Notes under the pieces: generated by a model | Told to the model about the DNA's origin: nothing | The model's input: the letters and a program-made list of their open reading frames with translations, nothing else | The model's database searches: none | DNA from: Streptomyces sp. CB02261 | GTDB lineage: Bacteria; Actinomycetota; Actinomycetes; Streptomycetales; Streptomycetaceae | DNA: 64,000 nucleotides | Assembly: GCF_001905665.1 (NCBI RefSeq) | Contig: NZ_LIVX01000001.1 | Location: forward strand, 434,001-498,000 | Reading direction: 5' to 3' | Shown here: positions 46,656-55,404 of the stretch, in pieces | How the letters are laid out: the number at the start of each line of letters is the position of its first letter | How positions within the stretch are numbered: the stretch's first letter is position 1 | Translations under genes and position numbers: made by a program

Positions 46656-48017
46656 CTACAAGACCGGCAGGTTCTTGCGGAGCTCGAAGGCGGTGACTTC
46701 GGAGCGGTACTCCTCCCACTCCTGCTTCTTGTTGCGGAGGAAGAAGTCGAAGACGTGCTCGCCGAGGGTCTCCGCGACCAGTTCGCTCTTCTCCATCAGG
46801 GAGATCGCCTCGCCGAGGTTCTGCGGGAGCGGTTCGATGCCCATCGCGCGGCGTTCCGAGTCGGAGAGGGCCCAGACGTCGTCGTCGGCGCCCGCCGGGA
46901 GTTCGTAGCCCTCCTCGATGCCCTTGAGGCCGGCGGCCAGGAGGACCGCGTACGTCAGGTAGGGGTTGGCGCCCGAGTCGATGGAGCGGACCTCGACGCG
47001 GGAGGAACCCGTCTTGCCCGGCTTGTACATGGGGACGCGGATGAGCGCGGAGCGGTTGTTGTGGCCCCAGCAGATGTACGAGGGGGCCTCGCCGCCCGAG
47101 CCGGCCGTGCGGGAGGAGCCGCCCCAGATGCGCTTGTACGAGTTGACCCACTGGTTGGTGACGGCGGAGATCTCGCCCGCGTGCTTCAGGAGGCCCGCGA
47201 TGAAGGAGCGGCCGACCTTCGAGAGCTGGTACTCGGCTCCCGACTCGTAGAACGCGTTCCGATCGCCCTCGAAGAGGGACAGGTGGGTGTGCATGCCCGA
47301 GCCCGGGTAGTCCGAGAACGGCTTCGGCATGAAGGTGGCCTGCACGCCCTGTTCGAGCGCGACCTGCTTCATGACGAGGCGGAAGGTCATGATGTTGTCG
47401 GCCGTGGAGAGGGCGTCGGCGTAGCGGAGGTCGATCTCCTGCTGGCCCGGGGCGCCCTCGTGGTGGCTGAACTCCACCGAGATGCCCATCGATTCGAGCA
47501 TGGTGATCGCCTGCCGGCGGAAGTCCATGCCCACGTTCTGCGGGGTGTGGTCGAAGTACCCCGAGTTGTCGGCGGGCGTCGGCCGCGAGCCGTCGAGCGG
47601 CTTGTCCTTCAGGAGGAAGAACTCGATCTCGGGGTGGGTGTAGAAGGTGAAGCCCAGGTCCGAGGTCTTGGCCAGGGCCCGCTTCAGGACGTAACGCGGG
47701 TCGGCGAAGGACGGCGAGCCGTCCGGCATCAGGATGTCGCAGAACATCCGCGCCGTACCGGGGGCCTCGGCGCGCCACGGCAGGATCTGGAAGGTTCCCG
47801 GGTCCGGCTTGGCGATCATGTCCGACTCGTAGACGCGGGCGAAGCCCTCGATCGCGGAGCCGTCGAAACCGATGCCCTCGTCGAAGGCCTGCTCCAGTTC
47901 GGCGGGCGCCACGGCCACCGACTTGAGGAAGCCGAGCACGTCGGTGAACCACAGACGTACGAAGCGGATGTCGCGCTCCTCGAGCGTACGGAGCACAAAT
48001 TCCTGCTGCTTGTCCAT
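46656..48017 (-). CDS. glnA2: GSI-like ligase GlnA2 (glutamine synthetase paralogue)
   Basis: The 453-residue protein has GSI blocks: IGFDGSAIEGFARV, FTFYTHPEIEFFLL, SVEFSHHEGAPGQQEIDLRY, GSGMHTHLSLFEGD and NNRSALIRVP. The adenylylation Tyr of GlnA is replaced by Trp382 (DDDVWALSDSERR), so GlnE control is not expected. The S. coelicolor protein in this genomic place is known as GlnA2 and has been reported to glutamylate polyamines rather than make glutamine; applying that here is by homology. I chose the ATG at 48017 (MDKQQEFVLRT); GTG and ATG codons at 48023 and 48029 are alternatives. Confidence 0.94.
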   Translation of the reverse strand: MDKQQEFVLRTLEERDIRFVRLWFTDVLGFLKSVAVAPAELEQAFDEGIGFDGSAIEGFARVYESDMIAKPDPGTFQILPWRAEAPGTARMFCDILMPDGSPSFADPRYVLKRALAKTSDLGFTFYTHPEIEFFLLKDKPLDGSRPTPADNSGYFDHTPQNVGMDFRRQAITMLESMGISVEFSHHEGAPGQQEIDLRYADALSTADNIMTFRLVMKQVALEQGVQATFMPKPFSDYPGSGMHTHLSLFEGDRNAFYESGAEYQLSKVGRSFIAGLLKHAGEISAVTNQWVNSYKRIWGGSSRTAGSGGEAPSYICWGHNNRSALIRVPMYKPGKTGSSRVEVRSIDSGANPYLTYAVLLAAGLKGIEEGYELPAGADDDVWALSDSERRAMGIEPLPQNLGEAISLMEKSELVAETLGEHVFDFFLRNKKQEWEEYRSEVTAFELRKNLPVL

Positions 48018-48264
48018 TTCCACACCCATCCTCGCTGGTCAGGCCGCCTGCTCCCACCGCCTCGGGTACATCGGGGGGCACCTGAGCATCCCACCACATG
48101 GTTTCGCGCACGTTGCACACCCATAGTGCCTGCTCGGGTGTGACTCAGGTAACGCGGGAGCGCCTCGATCCGGGGTCCGTCCACCCGGTGGGCCCCTCCG
48201 TCTCGGTACCGTGTGGTACCCCGTTCGGCCCACGGAGGCCCCGCGCACACTACGATCTGCGCCC

Positions 48265-48660
48265 ATGGGGGCCCCACGGCTCGTACGCCCGTCCCGGCAC
48301 GTGCGTCCCATGGCACTGGTGAGTGCCGTGGCGACGCTCCTCGCCGCGCTCTTCTTCTGTCTGGGCGCCGGGCCCGAAGGGCATCACGAGGCCGCTCCGC
48401 AGCCGGGCCCGCACCCGCGCGCGACCGCCGAGAGCGCCGCCTCCGTGAGCGAGTACGTCTGCCCGTACGACCGGGGCGGCTGCTCCCTCTTCCCCTCCCT
48501 CTCCCCGGCGGTGCTCAGCGCGCCCCCGCTCGACCCGCCGCTGCACGCGGAGGGCGGGGCGCCGCGCCCCGGCGCGCCGTCCGGTGACGGGCCGGCGCGG
48601 CGTTCCGGCGCCGAGCCGCGCGCACCGGACCTGCACGTCCTTCAAGTTCTCCGGACGTAG
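48265..48660 (+). CDS. small signal-peptide-containing protein with Cys pair (131 aa)
   Basis: After a basic N-terminus (GAPRLVRPSRHVRPMALVS), one hydrophobic segment at about 18-37 (ALVSAVATLLAALFFCLGAG) serves as signal or anchor. A His/Pro-rich stretch (GHHEAAPQPGPHPR) and a YVCPYDRGGCSLFP motif with two Cys follow. The rest is Pro/Ala/Gly-rich. No family recognised. It is upstream of, and in the same direction as, the DUF3105/DUF305 genes (74 bp gap), so it may belong with them. The His and Cys content hints at metal (copper?) binding. Confidence 0.6.
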   Translation: MGAPRLVRPSRHVRPMALVSAVATLLAALFFCLGAGPEGHHEAAPQPGPHPRATAESAASVSEYVCPYDRGGCSLFPSLSPAVLSAPPLDPPLHAEGGAPRPGAPSGDGPARRSGAEPRAPDLHVLQVLRT

Positions 48661-48734
48661 CGGGCGGCGGTCCTCCCGCCCCCGCACGTCCACCCCCGAA
48701 CTCCACCCCACCCCCGAAGAAGGACGACATCACC

Positions 48735-49382
48735 ATGGCCGCCAACCGCTCCGCCAACGCCGACCGCCGCGCCCGAATAGAGGAGATGCGCCGCGCCGAG
48801 CAGGCCCGTGAGCGCCGCAACCGTCTGATCACCATCGGCGTCTCCGGGGTCGTCGTCCTCGGTCTCGTCGGCTTCGGCACCTTCGTGCTGATGAAGAAGT
48901 CCGACGAGCAGGACCGGAAGGACGCCGCCGCGAAGGCGCCGATCGCCGCCGAGAAGTCCTGGGACGCGGCGAAGCTCGGCCGCAACCACGTCGAGACGGC
49001 CGTGAAGTACGACATGAAGCCGCCGGTCGGCGGTGACCACCACCCGGTCTGGATGAACTGCGACGGTGTGGTCTACAAGAAGGCCATCCCCGAGGTGAAC
49101 GCCGTGCACTCGCTGGAGCACGGCGCCGTCTGGGTGACGTACAGCAAGAAGGCCGCCGCCGACGACGTGAAGGCGCTGGAGGAGAAGGTCGGCAAGACCA
49201 AGTACACGCTGATGAGCCCGGTCGACGACCAGGCCGGCGCCATCATGCTGTCCGCCTGGGGCAAGCAGGTGACCGTGGACGACGCCGAGGACCCGCGGAT
49301 CGACGCCTTCTTCACGAAGTACGTCCAGGGGAAGCAGACCCCCGAGCCCGGCGCGGCCTGCACCGGCGGGCTCGACAAGTGA
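48735..49382 (+). CDS. DUF3105 membrane-anchored protein (215 aa)
   Basis: A charged cytoplasmic N-terminus (RIEEMRRAEQARERRNR) precedes one membrane helix at about 32-53 (LITIGVSGVVVLGLVGFGTFVL). The extracytoplasmic domain contains the DUF3105 signature PPVGGDHHPVWMNCDGVVY and AVHSLEHGAVWVTY, rich in His plus a Cys. The function is unknown. The family often neighbours DUF305 proteins, as here: the stop overlaps the next gene's GTG by 4 bp. Confidence 0.92.
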   Translation: MAANRSANADRRARIEEMRRAEQARERRNRLITIGVSGVVVLGLVGFGTFVLMKKSDEQDRKDAAAKAPIAAEKSWDAAKLGRNHVETAVKYDMKPPVGGDHHPVWMNCDGVVYKKAIPEVNAVHSLEHGAVWVTYSKKAAADDVKALEEKVGKTKYTLMSPVDDQAGAIMLSAWGKQVTVDDAEDPRIDAFFTKYVQGKQTPEPGAACTGGLDK

Positions 49383-50053
49383 GCGGGGACGAGGACGTCC
49401 CGACGCCTTCCCCGGCGCGGCGGCCGAACCGGACGCGGTGGGCGGCGGTCACCGCCGTCGCGCTCGCCCTGCTCTTCGCCGGGGGCGCCGTCACCGTCGC
49501 CTCCGCCGAGCGCGAGGAGGCGCCGCGTACGCCGTCCACCGCGTCGGCCGACGCCGGTTTCGCCCGGGACATGTCCGTCCACCACCAGCAGGCCGTCGAG
49601 ATGTCGTTCATCGTCCGGGACCGAACCGAGGACGAGGAGGTGCGCCGCCTCGCGTACGACATCGCGAACACCCAGGCCAACCAGCGGGGCATGATGCTCG
49701 GCTGGCTCGACCTGTGGGATCTGCCCAAGGTCGAGTCCGGTGTCGAGCCGATGACCTGGATGGGCATGGGCGGCTCCGGGGACACCGGTCCGCTCGACGG
49801 GGCGCTCATGCCGGGCATGGCGACCAACGCGCAGCTGGACGCGTTGCGGAAGGCGAGCGGCCGCGAGGCCGAGGTCCTGTACCTGAAGCTCATGACCGAG
49901 CACCACAGGGGCGGGGTGCACATGGCCGAGGGCTGTGTCCGGAAGTGCTCCGTGGAGGTCGAGCGCGGCCTCGCCCAGGGCATGGTGGACGCGCAGGAGT
50001 CCGAGATCCTGCTGATGGCGGACATGCTGCGGAAGCGTGGTGCCACGGCCTGA
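49379..50053 (+). CDS. DUF305 secreted/membrane-anchored protein (224 aa)
   Basis: A hydrophobic N-terminal segment at about 21-42 (WAAVTAVALALLFAGGAVTVASA) is a signal or anchor. Two ferritin-like DUF305 repeats carry the paired-His motif: ARDMSVHHQQAVEMSFIV and LMTEHHRGGVHMAEGC. Met-rich stretches (MTWMGMGGSGD, GALMPGMATN) lie between them. DUF305 proteins are suspected of copper or other metal handling. The GTG start is 4-bp coupled to DUF3105. A hairpin terminator follows at 50078-50109. Confidence 0.92.
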   Translation: MSGDEDVPTPSPARRPNRTRWAAVTAVALALLFAGGAVTVASAEREEAPRTPSTASADAGFARDMSVHHQQAVEMSFIVRDRTEDEEVRRLAYDIANTQANQRGMMLGWLDLWDLPKVESGVEPMTWMGMGGSGDTGPLDGALMPGMATNAQLDALRKASGREAEVLYLKLMTEHHRGGVHMAEGCVRKCSVEVERGLAQGMVDAQESEILLMADMLRKRGATA

Positions 50054-50077
50054 CGGCCGGTGAGCCGGCGGACCTCC

Positions 50078-50109
50078 GGCCCCCGTGACCCCGTGCGGTC
50101 GCGGGGGCC
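50078..50109 (+). terminator. hairpin terminator after the DUF3105/DUF305 genes
   Basis: A 13-bp stem with one G-T pair (50078-50090 with 50097-50109) closes a 6-base loop, 24 bp after the DUF305 stop. Confidence 0.78.
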
Positions 50110-50179
50110 TCTCCGTGCGCCGAGAATGGGTCTGCTCGGGGACGTAGGCGTGACCACCTCGACGAAAGGTACGCAGCTC

Positions 50180-50599
50180 ATGACCACGGCGAAGGACATC
50201 ATGCACCCCGGAGCCCGGTGGATCCCGGCTCACGAGACGCTCGACCGCGCCGCGCAGATGATGCGCGACATGAACGTGGGCGCCCTGCCCATCGCCGACG
50301 AGAACGAACGGCTCTGCGGCATCCTCACGGACCGTGACATCGTGATCGGCTGCGTGGCCATGGGCCACGACCCGTCCCGGATCACCTGTGGCGAGATGGC
50401 GAAGGGCACCCCGCGCTGGGTCGAGGCGGGCGCGGACGTGGGCGCCGTCCTGGAGGAGATGCAGAGCCACCAGATCCGGCGCCTCCCCGTCATCGAGGAC
50501 AAGCGGCTCGTCGGCATGATCAGCGAGGCGGATCTGGCCGCGCATCTGTCGGACGAGCAGATCAAGGCGTTCTGTACGAGCGTCTACGCCGCTTCCTGA
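50180..50599 (+). CDS. CBS-domain-pair protein (139 aa)
   Basis: The whole protein is one Bateman module: CBS1 (TTAKDIMHPGARWIPAHETL ... VGALPIADENERLCGILTDRDIVIGCVA) and CBS2 (CGEMAKGTPRWVEAGADVGA ... IRRLPVIEDKRLVGMISEADLAAHL). Such stand-alone pairs bind adenine nucleotides and may sense energy state or hypoxia. A CGAAAGG site precedes the ATG. Its last 16 bases overlap the convergent hydrolase gene. Confidence 0.93.
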   Translation: MTTAKDIMHPGARWIPAHETLDRAAQMMRDMNVGALPIADENERLCGILTDRDIVIGCVAMGHDPSRITCGEMAKGTPRWVEAGADVGAVLEEMQSHQIRRLPVIEDKRLVGMISEADLAAHLSDEQIKAFCTSVYAAS

Positions 50600-51390
50600 C
50601 CCGGGTGCAGGACCGCGTGGGCCACCGCGTCCGGGCGGTCGAGCATGACCAGATGGCCCGACGGCACGGCCGCCTCGTAGCGGGCGCCGAGCCGCCGGGC
50701 CAGCGCGCGTTGGCGCCGTTCCCAGCGGGCGGAGCCGTCGGGGGCGGCGAGGACGGTGACGGGGAGGTCCGGCGGGAGGGGGTGGCGCTCGCGCAGGGCG
50801 AGGAGCTCGGCGGCGACGGCCCCGTAGCGGGCGTTCTCCAGGAGGGCGCCGCGCAGCACGCGTGAGGTGCGGTAGACGCGGCGGACGAGCTCGGCGGGGG
50901 CCGGGTGGTGGCGTACGGTCGCGCGGCGGACCAGCGGGCCGAGGGCGGCCGGCACCCCGGCGGCGCCCAGGGCGGCCCCGAGGAGCCCGGCCAGGGCGGT
51001 CGTGCGGCCGGGGCGCGGGTGCTCCTCCACCGAGGAGTCGACGAGGACGAGGGCGGCGGTCCTGGCGGGGTGGAGCCGGGCGAAGGCCTCCGCGTGGAAC
51101 CCGGCGAGGGAGTGCCCGACGACGGTGACGGGCCCGGGGAGCCCGAGCGCGTAGAGGAGGCCGGCGATCCGGTGGGCCTCGCCGGCGGCGGTGGGCGGGA
51201 CGGCGGCGGGCGCGGAGAGGCCGTGGCCGGGCCGGTCGAAGCGGACGACCGTACGGTGCGGGGCGAGGAGCGGGACGAGCGGGTCCCAGTCGAACCAGCT
51301 CAGGCCGAGTCCCGCGCTCAGGACGCAGACGGGGCCCGAGCCGTCGACGGTGACGTGGTGGGCCACTCCCCCGATCCGTACGAAGGTCAT
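50584..51390 (-). CDS. alpha/beta-hydrolase (268 aa)
   Basis: Core motifs: VCVLSAGLGLSWFDWDPLVP near the oxyanion hole, VVRFDRPGHGLS, and the nucleophile elbow VVGHSLAGFHAEAFARLH (G-H-S-L-A-G). Acid and His fall in VTVLAAPDG and SGHLVMLDRPDAV. The substrate is unknown. The ATG has an AGGAGG site about 5 bases upstream and overlaps the stop of the DUF998 gene by 4 bp (ATGA), so the two are coupled. Confidence 0.92.
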   Translation of the reverse strand: MTFVRIGGVAHHVTVDGSGPVCVLSAGLGLSWFDWDPLVPLLAPHRTVVRFDRPGHGLSAPAAVPPTAAGEAHRIAGLLYALGLPGPVTVVGHSLAGFHAEAFARLHPARTAALVLVDSSVEEHPRPGRTTALAGLLGAALGAAGVPAALGPLVRRATVRHHPAPAELVRRVYRTSRVLRGALLENARYGAVAAELLALRERHPLPPDLPVTVLAAPDGSARWERRQRALARRLGARYEAAVPSGHLVMLDRPDAVAHAVLHPGQEAA

Positions 51391-52094
51391 CGTTCCTCCT
51401 CGGTGGTGGCCAGGGAGTACGCCAGGACCGCGAGCCACAGCGCGACCAGGAGCACCTGGAGGCGCTGGCCCGCGCCGAGGGCCCAGGTGCCCTTCCCGGC
51501 CTCGAACGCGGCGACGGCGGCCAGGGTCCAGCCGGTCGCGGCGAGCTCCAGGGCGACGAGGACCGGGCCGGTACGGGCGAGGGGCCGCGGGTGGCCGTGG
51601 CGGCGGGCGGCCGCGGTGAGGGCGGTCATCGCGACGAGCGCGCCGGTCATGGCGAGGGTGGAGCTGACCGCGTGGGCCGTATGGGTGGCGGGCACGAGCC
51701 CGGCGGTCTCGCGCGCCGCGCAGACGGGGTCGGCGGTCGGGGCGCAGCTCAGCGGCAGCCGCGAGTCGACGGCGGTGGCGGCGCCGAAGACGAGGAGCGC
51801 GATCCATCCGACGAGGTCCCAGGGGGCACGGGCCCGGGCTCCGCGGCTGCCCGTCCGCGTGTTCCTCCGCTGGAGCAGCCGGACCGTCGCGCCCGCCAGG
51901 ACGAGGAGTCCCGCCGCCAGGTCCGTCGCACGGAAGAGGCCGCCGAGCGGCTGGTCCGACGCGGCGAGTTCGGAGACGTATGTCCGGACCGGGTCGAGTC
52001 CGGTGTCGACGAGGACTTCGAGGACCCAGGCGGTGTACGCGGCCGCGCCGAGGGCCGTCAGGGCGGCCGAGGCGCGTGTCACCGTCCGGGGCAC
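51387..52094 (-). CDS. DUF998 integral membrane protein (235 aa)
   Basis: About six helices are present, with the family pattern VRTYVSELAASDQPLGGLFRATDLAAGLL after the first helix, and VDSRLPLSCAPTADPVCAARE in a loop with two Cys. It ends with two C-terminal helices. The function is unknown. The GTG at 52094 lacks a clear ribosome site; a GTG four codons later is possible. It is coupled to the hydrolase downstream and divergent from nadE. Confidence 0.87.
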   Translation of the reverse strand: MPRTVTRASAALTALGAAAYTAWVLEVLVDTGLDPVRTYVSELAASDQPLGGLFRATDLAAGLLVLAGATVRLLQRRNTRTGSRGARARAPWDLVGWIALLVFGAATAVDSRLPLSCAPTADPVCAARETAGLVPATHTAHAVSSTLAMTGALVAMTALTAAARRHGHPRPLARTGPVLVALELAATGWTLAAVAAFEAGKGTWALGAGQRLQVLLVALWLAVLAYSLATTEEER

Positions 52095-52290
52095 GGTGGG
52101 TCAGACGCCACGGCGTGCCGGAGGGTTGCCGGGGCCCGGGGCGGGGCGGGCCGGGTGTGGCCCCGCCGGGTCGTCGAGGGTCGTCATGGGGACATGATCA
52201 GAGGGGCGTGACCGCCCCGCACGGAGGCGCTCCGGGACTCGGGCCGCGTATCCCAGGACATAGCGTCGGTCTGACGATTACACTGGGCGC

Positions 52291-54054
52291 GTGCCTCAAC
52301 TACGCCTCGCCCTCAATCAGATCGACTCGACCGTCGGAGACATCGCCGGGAACGCCGAGGCGATCGTGCACTGGACCCGGCACGCCGCCGGACAGGGCGC
52401 GCATCTCGTCGCGTTCCCCGAGATGGCGCTGACCGGATACCCCGTCGAGGACCTCGCGCTGCGCTCCTCGTTCGTCGAGGCGTCCCGGGATGCCCTGCGC
52501 GGCCTCGCCCGCCGGCTCGCGGACGAGGGCTTCGGCGAGCTGCCGGTCGTCGTCGGCTATCTGGACCGCTCCGAGCGGGCCGAGCCGCGGCTCGGCAGGC
52601 CGGCCGGTTCCCCGGAGAACGCCGCCGCCGTGCTGCACCACGGCGAGGTGGTGCTGCGCTTCGCCAAGCACCACCTCCCCAACTACGGCGTGTTCGACGA
52701 GTACCGCTACTTCGTGCAGGGCGACACCCTGCCGGTCGTCCGCGTCCACGGGGTCGACGTGGCCCTGGCGATCTGCGAGGACCTGTGGCAGGACGGCGGC
52801 CGGGTGCCGGCGGCGCGCAGCGCGGCGGCCGGGCTGCTCCTGTCGGTCAACGCCTCGCCGTACGAGCGGGACAAGGACGACACGCGGCTCGAACTGGTCC
52901 GCGCCCGGGCCCGGGAGGCCGGCTGCGTCACGGCCTATCTGGCGATGACGGGCGGTCAGGACGAGCTGGTCTTCGACGGGGACTCGATCGTCGTGGACGC
53001 GGACGGCGAGGTGATCGCGCGGGCCCCGCAGTTCGTCGAGGGCAGCGTGATCCTCGATCTGGAGCTGCCCGCCGCGGCCCCCGACGCTCCCGAGGGCGTC
53101 GTCGACGACGGGCTGCGGATCGACCGGGTGGTGCTCTCCGAGAAGCCGCTGCCCGCCTACGAGCCGGAGCTGGCGGGCGGGTACGCGCACCGCCTCGACG
53201 ACGACGAGGAGGTGTACTCGGCCCTGGTGATCGGGGTGCGGGCGTACGTCGCGAAGAACGGTTTCCGCTCGGTGCTCGTCGGCCTCTCCGGCGGTATCGA
53301 CTCGGCGCTCGTCGCGGCCATCGCCTGCGACGCGCTCGGGGCGGAGAACGTCCACGGGGTGTCGATGCCGTCGAAGTACTCCTCCGAGCACTCGCGCGGC
53401 GACGCGGCCGAGCTGGCCCGCCGCACCGGGCTCAACTTCCGTACCGTGTCGATCGAGCCGATGTTCGACGCGTACATGGGTGCGCTCGGTCTCACCGGGC
53501 TCGCGGAGGAGAACCTCCAGTCGCGGCTGCGCGGCACGACGCTGATGGCGATCTCCAACCAGGAGGGCCACATCGTCCTCGCGCCCGGCAACAAGTCCGA
53601 GCTGGCGGTGGGGTACTCGACGCTGTACGGCGACTCCGTCGGCGCGTTCGGGCCCATCAAGGACGTGTACAAGTCGACCGTGTTCCGGCTCGCGCGCTGG
53701 CGGAACCGGGCGGCCGAGGAGCGCGGCCAGACCCCGCCGATCCCGGAGAGCTCGATCACCAAGCCGCCCAGCGCCGAGCTGCGCCCCGGCCAGGTCGACA
53801 CGGACTCGCTGCCGGACTACGGCGTCCTGGACGCGATCCTCGCCCTGTACGTGGACCAGGACCAGGGCCGGGACGCGATCGTGGCGGCCGGGTTCGACGA
53901 GGAGCTCGTGACGCGGACGCTGCGGATGGTGGACACGGCGGAGTACAAGCGGCGCCAGTACCCGCCGGGCACGAAGATCTCGGCGAAGGGTTTCGGCAAG
54001 GACCGCCGGCTGCCGATCACGAACCGCTGGCGGGAGACGCCGGTGTCGGAGTGA
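52291..54054 (+). CDS. nadE: glutamine-dependent NAD+ synthetase
   Basis: The 587-residue protein has an N-terminal nitrilase-type glutaminase with the triad Glu44 (FPEMALTGYP), Lys126 (FAKHHLPNYG) and Cys162 (LAICEDLW). The C-terminal synthetase has the PP-loop GLSGGIDSALVAAI at about 331-340 and SKYSSEHSRGDAAELA. It amidates nicotinic acid adenine dinucleotide using ammonia from glutamine. The start is GTG with no ribosome site; a GATTACACT element just upstream could be a -10, giving a leaderless or near-leaderless mRNA. Its 3' end overlaps the convergent MFS gene by 38 bp. Confidence 0.97.
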   Translation: MPQLRLALNQIDSTVGDIAGNAEAIVHWTRHAAGQGAHLVAFPEMALTGYPVEDLALRSSFVEASRDALRGLARRLADEGFGELPVVVGYLDRSERAEPRLGRPAGSPENAAAVLHHGEVVLRFAKHHLPNYGVFDEYRYFVQGDTLPVVRVHGVDVALAICEDLWQDGGRVPAARSAAAGLLLSVNASPYERDKDDTRLELVRARAREAGCVTAYLAMTGGQDELVFDGDSIVVDADGEVIARAPQFVEGSVILDLELPAAAPDAPEGVVDDGLRIDRVVLSEKPLPAYEPELAGGYAHRLDDDEEVYSALVIGVRAYVAKNGFRSVLVGLSGGIDSALVAAIACDALGAENVHGVSMPSKYSSEHSRGDAAELARRTGLNFRTVSIEPMFDAYMGALGLTGLAEENLQSRLRGTTLMAISNQEGHIVLAPGNKSELAVGYSTLYGDSVGAFGPIKDVYKSTVFRLARWRNRAAEERGQTPPIPESSITKPPSAELRPGQVDTDSLPDYGVLDAILALYVDQDQGRDAIVAAGFDEELVTRTLRMVDTAEYKRRQYPPGTKISAKGFGKDRRLPITNRWRETPVSE

Positions 54055-55255
54055 CCTCCGCGCCGGTCTGCTTGAGGGGGCTTCCCGCGACGACGCGGGA
54101 GGTCCCCTCCGGCGTACGGCGGTCGAGCAGGCCCGCGACGGCCGCGATCGCCAGGCCCACCACCGTGAGGCCCGCACCGACGAGGGTCGGCGAGGTCCAG
54201 CCCCAGCCGGCGGCGACGGCGGCGCCGCCCGCCCAGGCGCCGCCCGCGTTGGCCAGGTTGAAGGCGGAGTGGTTGGAGGCGGAGGCGAGCGTGGGCGCGT
54301 CCTTGGCCTTGTTCATGACCAGCATCTGGAGCGGGGTGGTCGTCATGAAGCCGACCGCGCCGAGCACCACGACCGTGACCAGGGCCAGCCAGGGCACGTG
54401 GACGGTGAAGCGGAAGGCGACCAGGGCCAGGACGAGGGCGGCGAGCGAGCCGTACAGGGTGGGACGGAGCGCCCGGTCGGTCAGCGGGCCCGCGGCGAGC
54501 GCCCCGCCGGTCATGCCGAGGCCGAAGAGGGCGAGGACGATCGTCACGGTGGAGTCGCCGAAGCCCATCACCTCGGTGGTCATCGAGGCCAGGTACGAGT
54601 AGACGGCGAAGACGCCCGCGAATCCGAAGACGGCGGTGAGGAGCCCGAGCAGCACCTGGGGCCGGCCGAGGGCGCGCACCTCGCGGCCGAGGCCCTGCCG
54701 CCCGTCCACCGGGATGTGCGGCACGAGCCGGGCGAGGGCGGCGACGGCGACGAGGCCGATGACGGAGACGACGAGGAAGGTGGCCCGCCAGCCGAGGTGC
54801 TGTCCGAGCAGGGTCGCGGCCGGTACGCCGAGGATGTTGGCGACGGTGAGACCGAGGAACATGGTGGCGACCGCCCGCGCCTGCCGGTCCTCCCGCACGA
54901 GCCGGGCGGCGACGACCGCGCCGAGGCCGAAGAACGCGCCGTGCGGGAGCCCGGCGAGGACCCGGCCCGCGATCAGCCAGCCGAAGCCGGGGGCGAACGC
55001 GGAGGCGAGGTTGCCGACCGTGAACAGGGCCATCAGGAGGAGCAGCATCCGCTTGCGCGGGATGCGGGAGCCGAGGGCGGTGAGCAGCGGGGCGCCGACG
55101 ACGACGCCGATCGCGTACGCCGAGACGAGGTGTCCCGCGGTGGGGACGGAGGTGCCGAGGTCGTCGGCGACCTGGGGGAGCAGGCCCATCATGACGAATT
55201 CGGTGGTGCCGATACCGAAGGCGGACACGGCGAGCGCGAGCAGCGCCAGGGGCAT
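54017..55255 (-). CDS. MFS transporter, DHA1/AraJ-type (412 aa)
   Basis: Twelve-helix MFS pattern beginning LALAVSAFGIGTTEFVMMGLLPQVA, which is typical of the AraJ/YdhP-like drug-proton antiporters. The cytoplasmic loop 2-3 motif A appears as LTALGSRIPRKRMLL, and motif C-like glycines occur in helix 5 (GLTVANILGVPAATLLGQ). It is probably an exporter of unknown substrate. A GAAGG site precedes the ATG. Its terminal 38 bases are antisense to the end of nadE. Confidence 0.93.
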   Translation of the reverse strand: MPLALLALAVSAFGIGTTEFVMMGLLPQVADDLGTSVPTAGHLVSAYAIGVVVGAPLLTALGSRIPRKRMLLLLMALFTVGNLASAFAPGFGWLIAGRVLAGLPHGAFFGLGAVVAARLVREDRQARAVATMFLGLTVANILGVPAATLLGQHLGWRATFLVVSVIGLVAVAALARLVPHIPVDGRQGLGREVRALGRPQVLLGLLTAVFGFAGVFAVYSYLASMTTEVMGFGDSTVTIVLALFGLGMTGGALAAGPLTDRALRPTLYGSLAALVLALVAFRFTVHVPWLALVTVVVLGAVGFMTTTPLQMLVMNKAKDAPTLASASNHSAFNLANAGGAWAGGAAVAAGWGWTSPTLVGAGLTVVGLAIAAVAGLLDRRTPEGTSRVVAGSPLKQTGAEVTPTPASPASGS

Positions 55256-55404
55256 GGGAGAGCCTTCCAGAAGTAAGTTCTTCGTCGGAACAAAGACTCT
55301 CAGGTGTTTTCTTCCCGGCGGCTTCCGGGGGGTGACGGGAGGGTTTCGGCCCGGCGGCCCTCCGCGTCACCCGGCCCTCGTCGACGCCACTGCCGAGACG
55401 CGCC

